Of a stretch of 12,907 nucleotides of DNA, positions 6,170 through 12,907 are shown piece by piece (positions within the stretch are counted from its first letter, which is position 1; every line of letters begins with the position of its first letter). The notes under the pieces are model-generated. The model did no database searches. It saw only the letters and a list, made by a program, of their open reading frames with translations, and was not told where the DNA came from. Both the position numbers and the translations under genes were made by a program. Source of the DNA: Nitrospirota bacterium (GTDB lineage Bacteria > Nitrospirota > Thermodesulfovibrionia > Thermodesulfovibrionales > JdFR-85); assembly GCA_013151785.1 (NCBI GenBank), contig JAADHP010000135.1, positions 1 through 12,907 of the forward strand, in the 5' to 3' direction.

Positions 6170-7490
6170 ACCTGGTAGAGTACTGAAGATTTATAAACCG
6201 CTCGTCATTTAGTATCTTTTTATGAAAATCCACTGTTGTCTTTATCCCCTCTATTATGAACTCATCAAGTGCCCTCAACATCCTCAGCCTTGCCTCCTCC
6301 CTGGTTCTGCCCCTTACTATCACCTTTGCTATAAGGGAATCATACTGTGAAGGCACTGTCCAGCCACAGTATATTGCTGTATCTACCCTCACTCCAGGTC
6401 CACCTGGCAGATAAAGGAAGGAAATCCTGCCTGGTGAAGGGATAAAGGTCTCGGGATCCTCTGCATTTATCCTGCATTCAATGGCATGGAAATTATACCG
6501 TATCTTACTCTGTTTGATCTCGAGTGGCATACCGGCTGCAAGTTTTATCTGTTCCTTGATTATATCCACACCTGTTACAGCCTCTGTAACAGGATGTTCC
6601 ACCTGTATCCTGGTGTTTACTTCCATAAAATAGATGTTATTCTTGTCATCAAGTATAAACTCAAAGGTGCCCACATTCCTGAATCTCATGGCCTTTGCAG
6701 CCTTTACAGCATACTCTCCTATCTTCTTCCTTGTCTTCTCGTCAAGCCCGGGAGCAGGAGCCTCTTCAATAAGCTTCTGATGTCTTCTCTGGATGGAACA
6801 GTCCCTCTCACCAAGATGAATGGTGTTACCCTTGCTATCAGCAAGGATCTGCACCTCTATATGCCTCATTCTGGGGATATACCTTTCAATATACAACCCA
6901 CCACTGCCAAAGGCAGCCAGTGCCTCACGCTGGGCTGTTGAAAAGGCCTGTTCCAGTTCTGATTCACTTTCTACGATCCTCATTCCCCTGCCTCCACCAC
7001 CCAGGGATGCCTTAACAATCACAGGATAACCTATCCTGGAGCAAACCTTTCGGGCTGACTCGAAATCCTTAACAATACCGTCACTACCAGGTACCACAGG
7101 AACACCCTTCTTTTTTAAAAGCTGCCTTGCCCTTGCCTTATCACCACCAAGGCGAATATTTTCAGGTCTCGGACCTATAAAGGTTATGCCTGATTTCATA
7201 CATGCCTCTGCAAACTGGGGGTTCTCTGAAAGAAATCCATAGCCAGGATGGATGGCCTCGGAATCGGTTATCTCGGCAGCACTGAGTATGGCTGGTGTGT
7301 GGAGATAGCTCTGCTGGGCATCAGAAGGCCCAATGCAAACAGCCTCATCAGCAAGCCTTACATGCATTGAATCCCTGTCTATCTCTGAAAAGACAGCAAC
7401 CGTCCTTATGCCCAATTCACGGCATGCCCTTATTATCCTGACGGCAATCTCTCCCCGATTTGCTATTAGAACCTTTTTAAAGAGTTTCAT
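6117..7490 (-). CDS. accC: Biotin carboxylase subunit of acetyl-CoA carboxylase
   Basis: ATP-dependent carboxylation of biotin on AccB, the first half-reaction of malonyl-CoA formation for fatty-acid synthesis. It has 457 residues against about 449 in E. coli. It starts KKVLIANRGEIAVRIIRACR. The ATP-grasp parts are K160 with ASLGGGGRGMRI (161-172), GERDCSIQRRHQKLIEEAP (227-245), metal-binding E290 and VNTRIQVEHPVTE (291-303), then the biotin-carboxylase C-terminal ECRINAEDP. It overlaps accB by four bases (ATGA), so translation is probably coupled. Pyruvate or other acyl-CoA carboxylase biotin carboxylases look alike, but linkage to accB and efp favours acetyl-CoA carboxylase. The carboxyltransferase genes accA/accD are not in the window. 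The 3' end runs into the end of the oxidoreductase gene on the other strand. Confidence 0.96.
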   Translation of the reverse strand: MKLFKKVLIANRGEIAVRIIRACRELGIRTVAVFSEIDRDSMHVRLADEAVCIGPSDAQQSYLHTPAILSAAEITDSEAIHPGYGFLSENPQFAEACMKSGITFIGPRPENIRLGGDKARARQLLKKKGVPVVPGSDGIVKDFESARKVCSRIGYPVIVKASLGGGGRGMRIVESESELEQAFSTAQREALAAFGSGGLYIERYIPRMRHIEVQILADSKGNTIHLGERDCSIQRRHQKLIEEAPAPGLDEKTRKKIGEYAVKAAKAMRFRNVGTFEFILDDKNNIYFMEVNTRIQVEHPVTEAVTGVDIIKEQIKLAAGMPLEIKQSKIRYNFHAIECRINAEDPETFIPSPGRISFLYLPGGPGVRVDTAIYCGWTVPSQYDSLIAKVIVRGRTREEARLRMLRALDEFIIEGIKTTVDFHKKILNDERFINLQYSTRFIEENYNDLLKKANPSD

Positions 7491-7918
7491 ACTGGCTCGA
7501 TTAAAAAGAGGGGCTCACCATACTCAACAGGCTGGCCATTTTCAACAAGTATTCTGACCACAACCCCGTCAACCTCACTTTCTATCTCATTCATCAGCTT
7601 CATGGCCTCGATAATGCATAGAACCTGACCTTTCTTAACCTTTGTGCCAACCTCAACAAAGGGTTCAGAATCAGGAGATGGAGCCCTGTAAAAGGTGCCT
7701 ACTATAGGTGAGGTTACAGTGACAAGATGTGTTGTATCCTCCTGCTCTGCCTTTGGTTCCTCTTTAACAGATGATTGTCTTTCTATAACCTCAAAGGAGG
7801 CAGGAAAGTGTCTCTCTCTTCTGAGTTTCAGCCTCATACCCTCCTTCTCTATCTGTATTTCAGATATGTCCGTATCCTTAAGGAGGTCGATTATTGCCTT
7901 TATTTCGTCAAGATTCAT
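7487..7918 (-). CDS. accB: Biotin carboxyl carrier protein of acetyl-CoA carboxylase
   Basis: Carries biotin between AccC and the carboxyltransferase. It has 143 residues: an N-terminal helical region (1-35), a short flexible linker rich in E and K (about 48-63), then the biotinyl domain. The biotin-accepting lysine is K107 in EAMKLMNEIE. The family thumb segment PIVGTFYRAPSPDSEPFVEV (71-90) marks it as AccB and not a generic biotinyl carrier. Its ATG overlaps the efp stop codon (ATGA), and its own stop overlaps the accC start in the same way. Levels of the three proteins may thus be linked by translational coupling. Confidence 0.95.
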   Translation of the reverse strand: MNLDEIKAIIDLLKDTDISEIQIEKEGMRLKLRRERHFPASFEVIERQSSVKEEPKAEQEDTTHLVTVTSPIVGTFYRAPSPDSEPFVEVGTKVKKGQVLCIIEAMKLMNEIESEVDGVVVRILVENGQPVEYGEPLFLIEPV

Positions 7919-8478
7919 TTCTTTACCCTCTCGATATAGTCCCCTGTACGGGTGTCTACCTTTATTATATCACCTTCATTAATATGAAGCGGCACTTTAA
8001 CAATGGCACCTGTCTCCAGCTTTGCTGGTTTGCTTCCGCCCGAGGCAGTATCTCCCTTCACACCCGGTTCTGTCTCCACCACCTCAAGCTCCACAGCTAT
8101 GGGCAACTCCACTGCAATTGGCTCACCTTTATAATAGAGTATATACACATTCATATTCTCCTTGAGATAAAGCCTGCTGTCACCCAGTTGTTCCTCTGAA
8201 ACAGGCAACTGCTCATAGGTCTCATTGTCCATAAAATAATAAAGATCGCCCTGTTTGTAAAGATATTGCATCTCCTTCTCTTCCAGCTGTGCCTTTGGTA
8301 CCTTGTCGCCTGCTGAAAAGGTCTCCTCTATGATCTTGCCTGTTTTCAGACCTTTTAGCTTTGTGCGAACAAAGGCACCGCCTCTGCCCATCTTCACATG
8401 TTGAAACTCCAGAACCTCATAGGGTTCACCTTTGAATTCTATCTTTGTACCCCGCTTGAAATCGTTTGTGGAAATCAT
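7915..8478 (-). CDS. efp: Translation elongation factor P with Arg at the modified loop position
   Basis: EF-P binds between the ribosomal P and E sites and relieves stalling at proline runs. It has 187 residues with the three-domain EF-P layout: MISTNDFKRGTKIEFKGEPY at the start and the C-terminal GDIIKVDTRTGDYIERV. The domain I loop tip reads HVKMGRGGAFVRTKL, placing Arg32 where E. coli has the lysylated Lys34 and Pseudomonas has rhamnosylated Arg32. The modification therefore cannot be EpmA-type lysylation at this position. No earP or dTDP-rhamnose gene is in the window. GAGGAGG five bases before the ATG is a strong ribosome binding site. An 81-bp gap separates it from pepQ and holds a weak ATCTGAT/ATCAGAT inverted repeat (8511-8517, 8538-8544). 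Grouping with pepQ and accBC is common among bacteria. Confidence 0.96.
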   Translation of the reverse strand: MISTNDFKRGTKIEFKGEPYEVLEFQHVKMGRGGAFVRTKLKGLKTGKIIEETFSAGDKVPKAQLEEKEMQYLYKQGDLYYFMDNETYEQLPVSEEQLGDSRLYLKENMNVYILYYKGEPIAVELPIAVELEVVETEPGVKGDTASGGSKPAKLETGAIVKVPLHINEGDIIKVDTRTGDYIERVKK

Positions 8479-8559
8479 TCCATCCTCCTCGCTACTGTAT
8501 ATTATCTCTAATCTGATCTGTGCATTTTGTCTGGATTATCAGATATAAGTGGTCATCTC

Positions 8560-9615
8560 TCAAATTATCTCCAGCCTTCTTGATAATGATGTCAATCTCT
8601 GAGTACCACTATCCTTAATAGTTACCATATCCTCAATCCTTACACCGCCCAGGCCTGGCACATATATGCCAGGCTCAATGGTAAAAACCATTCCCTTCTT
8701 TAGCACATCTCTACTCATAAATGATATACGAGGTGCCTCGTGTATATCAAGCCCAAGCCCGTGGCCTGTGGCATGCCCGAAGTATTCACCGTAGCCACTC
8801 TCTTTTATGATCTGCCTTGCCACTCTGTCAACATCCTTTGCCTTAACCCCTTCCTTAACTGCATTGATAGCCGCTCTGTTTGCCCTGACAACAGCATGGT
8901 AAATCTCTTTCTTTTTACCTATATTCGCACCATTAAGCAGTAGAGTCCTGGTCATATCAGAAAAATAACCATCTGACTCACCACCCCAATCAATAACCAC
9001 AAGGTCTCCCGGCTGCAGTTTCCTCTCTGTCACAGTGGCATGAGGCATTGCAGCATTTGGGCCTGAAGCTACAATTATATCAAAGGGAAGCCTCTTGCAT
9101 CCACTCTTTTTTAGCTCCTCTTCAAGTCTCAGGGCAACAGCCCTCTCAGTGGTGTTGACCTTTATATAGGGTTTTACATTCAAAAAGGCATCCTCAGCCC
9201 TTTTTACAGCTTTTCTTATGTTCCTTAGCTCCTCTGCATCCTTTATCTTTCTGAAATCCTCGACCACATTCTTCAGGGCAAAGGGACGAAAATCCCTTCT
9301 CAATATATCATAGATGGCAAAAGATTCGTTGTATTCAAAACCCACCCTTTTGATACGATTCTTTTTTAAAATCTCCCTGATTGTCCTGAAAGGAGAGTGC
9401 CGGGTTATAACAATCTGACAACCTTTAACCTCCCTTTCTGACTGCTCCCTGTATCTGAAATCCGTTATAAAAAATGCCTCTCTTGATGTTATCAACAAAG
9501 CGCCTGAAGAACCTGAAAATCCGGCAAGATAACGGATATTCTTCAGGTTGGTAATCAGAAAGGCACCAATACGCCTTTTTGTGATCTCTCTCTTTAGAGA
9601 CTCGATTCTTTCCAT
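8560..9615 (-). CDS. pepQ: M24-family Xaa-Pro aminopeptidase/dipeptidase
   Basis: Metallopeptidase that cleaves bonds next to proline during cytoplasmic peptide turnover. It has 351 residues: an N-terminal creatinase-like domain (about 1-125) and a catalytic pita-bread domain (about 130-351). The five expected metal ligands are visible: D209 (IDWGG), D220 (FSDMTRT), H285 (GHATGHGLGLDIHE), E314 (TIEPG) and E328 (VRIED). The length fits the short Xaa-Pro dipeptidase/aminopeptidase group found beside efp in many genomes. Aminopeptidase and dipeptidase specificity cannot be told apart from sequence, so the gene symbol is provisional. The start ATG has no clear ribosome binding site and lies 19 bases after the Roadblock gene, which suggests coupling to upstream translation. 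Confidence 0.92.
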   Translation of the reverse strand: MERIESLKREITKRRIGAFLITNLKNIRYLAGFSGSSGALLITSREAFFITDFRYREQSEREVKGCQIVITRHSPFRTIREILKKNRIKRVGFEYNESFAIYDILRRDFRPFALKNVVEDFRKIKDAEELRNIRKAVKRAEDAFLNVKPYIKVNTTERAVALRLEEELKKSGCKRLPFDIIVASGPNAAMPHATVTERKLQPGDLVVIDWGGESDGYFSDMTRTLLLNGANIGKKKEIYHAVVRANRAAINAVKEGVKAKDVDRVARQIIKESGYGEYFGHATGHGLGLDIHEAPRISFMSRDVLKKGMVFTIEPGIYVPGLGGVRIEDMVTIKDSGTQRLTSLSRRLEII

Positions 9616-9634
9616 TGATAAATTAAAAGGTGGG

Positions 9635-9991
9635 TCAGAACTCTTTTTCTATTTTAGGAACTGCAGTTCTCAAAATGAAACGCGCCTTCCCATAGTTGCC
9701 ATCTGGTTTTATAACCAGTGCAAGGTAATATTCATCAGTAATCTTCCTCATTATGATTCCACAACTATCTGATATAACAGAAAACTCCCTTGCCTCACCA
9801 AGTTGAAGGTCGGTGGATGCCATCTCTATGTCTTTAATCAGGGTGGATGCCTCTGCTGAAAGATCATTGAAATCAATAAGCCTTTCCTTCACAAACTCTT
9901 CAACAGGTATACCATCAGCAGCCAGTATTATGGAAGCCACTGCACCTTCAACCTGCTCAACAGTCTCCCTAAGAACTTCTGAAAAACTCAT
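9635..9991 (-). CDS. Roadblock/LC7 domain protein
   Basis: A single-domain Roadblock/LC7 protein of 118 residues. VEGAVASIILAADGIPVEEF (14-33) is the characteristic strand-turn-strand opening. A central amphipathic helix (about 43-65) and the strands AREFSVIS and YYLALVIKPDGNYGKARFIL follow. The family dimerises and often regulates small Ras-like GTPases, as MglB does for MglA. No GTPase lies nearby. The start is inside the last 23 bases of the TPR gene in another frame, so the two proteins are probably made together. The acidic TPR partner makes a shared complex plausible, but this is inference. Confidence 0.8.
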   Translation of the reverse strand: MSFSEVLRETVEQVEGAVASIILAADGIPVEEFVKERLIDFNDLSAEASTLIKDIEMASTDLQLGEAREFSVISDSCGIIMRKITDEYYLALVIKPDGNYGKARFILRTAVPKIEKEF

Positions 9992-11228
9992 CTTTCCTTC
10001 TCCTCAGTCCATTCAAAAAGTTCTCAAGCCTGTTTATAATAATCTCTGCATCCTTGCCCAGAAGCTTTAGAAACTGTTTCAACTCCTCTGTCCTCTGCTT
10101 TGCCTTCGCATTGTCAGGGTCCATCTTTATAATCTCCATATAGATATCAAGTGCCCTGCCATACTCCTCTCTCCTTATACACTCATCGGCCTCCGCAAGA
10201 AGTTTGCCCGTGTCTCTCACTGTTTCTCTATCAAGACGGAAAAAGTCTCTCTCTCCGGTCTCAACTTCTGCCACATCCTGTTCTGAGACCTCTGCTGTTC
10301 CAGGGCCTTCTTCTGCAAACATCACACCCTCTTCTGACTCTTCCACTGATGTAGCTTCTGCAATTCCTTCCATCTCGTGAATCTCTTCATTTATAAACTG
10401 GGCAAACTCTTCATAATCACCAAAGTCAATACCCAGGTTCAGGTCTTCTTCTTTTTCTTTTCTGTCCTCCTCTAATGAGAGCGAGTCAAGGTCAAGGGGG
10501 CTCTCATCTGTCATAAAAGGCTCTTCCTCATCAGGCTGGGAAAATGAGGAGAGATCATCCTGTGTCTTTTCAGTGTAATGCTCTTCTTCAATATCTACAG
10601 GTGGCACCTCAGGACTATCAGTCTCTTCTTCAACAGCGACATCCTCTGATAACTTGATATCTTCAGACTCCTCAACAACCTCTTCAACCCCTTCCACAGC
10701 CTCCTCTCCAATAGTAACCCCTTCCTCTGGCAACTGAATATCATCCTCAACTATTTCCTTGGCTTCTTCGACAACCTCCTGAGCATCCTCTGTAATCTGC
10801 TCGGCATCCTCCTGCCCCACAGGCTCTTCTGATCCTCTCAGCGACTTCAGGATATCCATAGCCTCATCATCAAGGGGATTCAGTTCTATCACACGCTCAT
10901 AATGCTCTATAGCCTTCTCCCTCAGCCCCATGTCTCTATATATATCAGCAAGCTTTCGTTGGGCAAATAGATTGTCAGGCACTGAGTCGATTACCTGTTC
11001 CAGCTCAGCCCTCGCCTCAACAAGCTGGCCTTTATCTATGTACACCTTGGCAAGCAAAACCCTCGCACTCGTATATGTGGGATGTCTCTCAAGCCCTGTC
11101 TTTAAAACCTCGATAGCCTCTTCAAACATCCCCTCCTTTCTGTACTCCTCTGCAAGGGGCAGAAAGAGCTTGGAATTCGGGTCCTTCTCAAGCCTTGCCT
11201 TCAGTTTTTCAATGTCTTCTAATGACAT
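9969..11228 (-). CDS. TPR-repeat protein with a long acidic linker
   Basis: 419 residues in three parts. Residues about 1-130 form three to four tetratricopeptide repeats (for example YRKEGMFEEAIEVLKTGLER, then YRDMGLREKAIEHYERVIEL and NPLDDEA). Residues about 131-330 form a glutamate- and aspartate-rich, low-complexity linker that is probably disordered. The C-terminal hundred residues hold one more TPR-like helix pair (YGRALDIYMEIIKMDPDNAK) and a basic tail. There is no signal peptide or membrane segment, so it should be cytoplasmic. GGGAGGT five bases before the ATG supports the start. It lies between coaBC and the Roadblock gene with tight spacing, and overlaps the latter. It is likely an interaction scaffold. 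The biological role is unknown. Confidence 0.8.
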   Translation of the reverse strand: MSLEDIEKLKARLEKDPNSKLFLPLAEEYRKEGMFEEAIEVLKTGLERHPTYTSARVLLAKVYIDKGQLVEARAELEQVIDSVPDNLFAQRKLADIYRDMGLREKAIEHYERVIELNPLDDEAMDILKSLRGSEEPVGQEDAEQITEDAQEVVEEAKEIVEDDIQLPEEGVTIGEEAVEGVEEVVEESEDIKLSEDVAVEEETDSPEVPPVDIEEEHYTEKTQDDLSSFSQPDEEEPFMTDESPLDLDSLSLEEDRKEKEEDLNLGIDFGDYEEFAQFINEEIHEMEGIAEATSVEESEEGVMFAEEGPGTAEVSEQDVAEVETGERDFFRLDRETVRDTGKLLAEADECIRREEYGRALDIYMEIIKMDPDNAKAKQRTEELKQFLKLLGKDAEIIINRLENFLNGLRRRKDEFFRSS

Positions 11229-11252
11229 GGATTACCTCCCATTTCATACCAG

Positions 11253-12452
11253 CTATTGACATTTTTTGTCACCCTGGTATGACATAAAGTGATTATAAAT
11301 CTCCTCAGCGCACTCTTCTTTGCTCATGAGGGGAAATTCCTTCACCTCTCTCCTGTCGATTATGTATATGCGGTTTGTGTCATATCCAAAGCCTGCCCCT
11401 TTCAAGGTTACATCATTAAATACGAGAATGTCCATACCCTTTTTAGTCATCTTCCTTCTTAATTTAGCAATATCCAGGCCAGTATCAGCAGAAAAACCAA
11501 TAATTTTTCTTCCCCCCTTGTATCTTTTCATGGTGGAAAGAATATCCCTTGCAGGGCTCAGTTCAATGGACTTAATCCCCTCTTTCTCTATTTTTGTATC
11601 ATGCCTTACCTTTGGAGAGAAATCCGAAGGAGCTGCTGCCATGACAAGCAGGTCTGCCCATTTGAAATACTCCTTAACATTTTTATACATTTCCTCTGTT
11701 GTTTCTACCCAGACTGTATCTATGCCATTAACATTTCCTTGCAGACCAGCACCGATTACGAGCACCACCTCTGCACCACGCCACTTTGCCACCCTGGCAA
11801 GGGCAATGCCCATCTTTCCGGTAGAAGGATTTGATATGAATCTTACAGGATCAATGTATTCCCTTGTAGGCCCCGCAGTGACGAGTACCTTCATGCCTGC
11901 CATATCTTTTGGATGAAGAACATCCTTGATACAATCAACTATTGTATCAACTGATGCCATCCTGCCCCGCCCCTCTTCTCCACAGGCAAGAGAGCCTGCC
12001 TCAGGAGGTATCTCGTAGAACCCTCTCCTCTTAAGTATGTCAATATTGTTTTTTACTGCAGGATTTTCATACATCCTCCAGTTCATTGAAGGAGCAAATA
12101 ATACCTTGCCTTTATATGCAAGAACAGACAGGGAGACAATGTCATCACCCATACCTGAGGCGATCTTTGAAATTATATTGGCTGTAGCCGGAGCAATAAG
12201 AAAGACATCTGCATTCTCTGTTAACTGTAGATGGGAAAGGGGGTCCTCGAAGATATCCCTGTAGACCTTGCGAGACGAGAGGACTTCAAGGGTCAGGGGG
12301 GTAATAAACCGGGAGGCTGCCTCTGTCATCAGAACCGTCAGAGAAGCCCCCTCTTTTTTCAATCTCCTTATAATCTCTGCAGACTTGTAGGCAGCAATTC
12401 CACCTGTTACAGCAAGTACAATCTCCTTATTCTTCAGACTCGTACAGTTCAT
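11253..12452 (-). CDS. coaBC: Bifunctional phosphopantothenoylcysteine decarboxylase / phosphopantothenate-cysteine ligase
   Basis: Catalyses two consecutive steps of coenzyme A synthesis: ligation of cysteine to 4'-phosphopantothenate (CoaB) and FMN-dependent decarboxylation (CoaC). From the chosen ATG it has 399 residues. The CoaC half shows LAVTGGIAAYKSAEIIRRLK, His74 (DPLSHLQL), APATANIISK, the PSMNWRMYENP substrate-recognition loop (Asn124) and Cys157 in SLACGEEGRGRM. The CoaB half shows TAGPTREYIDPVRFISNPST, GKMG, AAAPSDFSP, Lys287 (DTKIEK) and KKGMDILVFND. An in-frame ATG at 12477-12479 would add MKKKKPLLL. Neither start has a good ribosome binding site. The inner one fits the family better. 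Either way the gene overlaps the end of rpoZ (26 or 53 bp), a well-known gene order. Confidence 0.94.
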   Translation of the reverse strand: MNCTSLKNKEIVLAVTGGIAAYKSAEIIRRLKKEGASLTVLMTEAASRFITPLTLEVLSSRKVYRDIFEDPLSHLQLTENADVFLIAPATANIISKIASGMGDDIVSLSVLAYKGKVLFAPSMNWRMYENPAVKNNIDILKRRGFYEIPPEAGSLACGEEGRGRMASVDTIVDCIKDVLHPKDMAGMKVLVTAGPTREYIDPVRFISNPSTGKMGIALARVAKWRGAEVVLVIGAGLQGNVNGIDTVWVETTEEMYKNVKEYFKWADLLVMAAAPSDFSPKVRHDTKIEKEGIKSIELSPARDILSTMKRYKGGRKIIGFSADTGLDIAKLRRKMTKKGMDILVFNDVTLKGAGFGYDTNRIYIIDRREVKEFPLMSKEECAEEIYNHFMSYQGDKKCQ

Positions 12453-12804
12453 TAGAAGAAGTGGCTTCTTCTTTTTCATGCATATAGATCTGGAGGTCTT
12501 TTTCTAATTCAGAGAGGTCTTCAAGTTCTAATTCCTTACGTCTGTCCTCCAGGACACGACGGAAATCAATCCTTTTAGCCTCCTCTTTTGCCTTTACAGC
12601 CTCCTCACCTGTCAGGAATTCAAGTTTGTTCAAGATGGCCTCCTGGATTGCCAGGGTACTGACCTTGTTTGCCTTTGTCTTGATCTTTGGTTCTGCCCCG
12701 GATGCAAGCTCCCTTGCCCTCTGGGCTGCAATGTTGACAAGCCTGAAACGGCCATCAATCCTCTCTTTATCAAACTCTACTGGTAAAGATATGATGTCTA
12801 CCAT
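12427..12804 (-). CDS. rpoZ: RNA polymerase omega subunit with an extended acidic tail
   Basis: Omega helps assemble and stabilise the beta' subunit of RNA polymerase. It has 125 residues against the usual 70-90. The conserved core is RFRLVNIAAQRARELASGAE (19-38), followed by PKIKTKANKVSTLAIQEAIL and the helix to about residue 80. The remaining ~45 residues are highly charged (KELELEDLSELEKDLQ and a Glu-rich end), probably helical or disordered, and are partly encoded in the overlap with coaBC. GGAGG seven bases before the ATG marks the start. It is the first visible gene of the leftward operon. gmk, its usual neighbour, is not in the window. Confidence 0.9.
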   Translation of the reverse strand: MVDIISLPVEFDKERIDGRFRLVNIAAQRARELASGAEPKIKTKANKVSTLAIQEAILNKLEFLTGEEAVKAKEEAKRIDFRRVLEDRRKELELEDLSELEKDLQIYMHEKEEATSSNELYESEE

Positions 12805-12883
12805 GGGTCTACCTCCATCTTATTTATCTTTTAAGTCTTTTATACAAAACATCTGCTCTCTTGTTTCAGAACCTGAATAGGAG

Positions 12884-12904
12884 ATGCCGAAACCAGTTCG
12901 GCAT
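12884..12904. repeat. Small palindromic intergenic repeat at the right edge
   Basis: ATGCCGAA (12884-12891) and TTCGGCAT (12897-12904) form an 8-bp perfect stem with a 5-base loop. From general knowledge, palindromes of the form ATGCCGAA-loop-TTCGGCAT preceded by GTC are dispersed in intergenic regions of many bacterial genomes. It lies about 80 bp upstream of rpoZ on the transcribed side. No T-run follows on either strand within the window, so a terminator is not supported. The stretch 12805-12883 holds no gene and no promoter I would defend. Confidence 0.65.
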
Positions 12905-12907
12905 GAC

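Noticed and set aside
6486..7029. Open frames on the + strand opposite accC
   Set aside because: accC is fully supported by its motifs over the whole stretch. The opposite frames have no ribosome binding sites or recognisable domains.
8511..8544. ATCTGAT/ATCAGAT inverted repeat in the pepQ-efp gap as a terminator or operator
   Set aside because: The stem is only 7 bp with a 20-base loop and no T-run, within what chance would give.
10150..10830. Open frames opposite the acidic linker of the TPR gene
   Set aside because: They are a by-product of the repeated Glu/Asp codons on the coding strand. They have no start signals and show no family features.
1..12907. tRNA, rRNA or CRISPR features
   Set aside because: No cloverleaf-like segment, rRNA signature or regularly spaced short direct repeats were found in the few gaps available.

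Overview
The window looks like an ordinary chromosomal stretch of a Gram-negative-type, probably anaerobic bacterium. Gene content and order (a tungsten-type aldehyde oxidoreductase, a second-class UvrA, and a rpoZ-coaBC-TPR-Roadblock-pepQ-efp-accB-accC run) would fit a Nitrospirota or deltaproteobacterial-type lineage. That placement is an inference from gene content and protein style, not from a marker search.

Left part (1-6169), all large genes on the + strand: a full-length UvrA-family excinuclease ATPase (263-3034), a LipM-type octanoyltransferase (true start 3180, end 3968) and a tungsten-dependent aldehyde:ferredoxin oxidoreductase family protein (4388-6169). The gaps between these genes hold a family of related repeats. 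An element of about 228 bp at the left edge (1-228) recurs as a reverse complement immediately after the lipM stop codon (3969-4196). A 35-bp fragment lies immediately after the uvrA stop codon, and a shorter diverged copy lies upstream of the oxidoreductase. The uvrA-lipM pair is therefore bracketed by long inverted repeats with no transposase in sight. One end of the element carries a short reading frame whose differences between the two copies are largely synonymous. I consider this the most unusual structure in the window.

Right part (6117-12804), all on the - strand and so read from right to left: rpoZ (omega) - coaBC - TPR/acidic-linker protein - Roadblock/LC7 protein - pepQ-type M24 peptidase - efp - accB - accC. 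Spacings are short or overlapping, including two ATGA stop-start junctions, so it is probably one operon or a few coupled ones. It joins RNA polymerase assembly, coenzyme A synthesis, peptide turnover, polyproline translation rescue and the acetyl-CoA carboxylase biotin carboxylase half. The TPR-Roadblock pair resembles the regulatory partners of small GTPases of the MglA type, but no GTPase is present here. EF-P carries arginine, not lysine, at the tip of the loop that is normally modified.

accC converges on the oxidoreductase gene and the two coding regions overlap tail to tail by 53 bp. The extreme right edge holds a small palindromic intergenic repeat. I found no tRNA, rRNA, CRISPR array, transposase or prophage gene.
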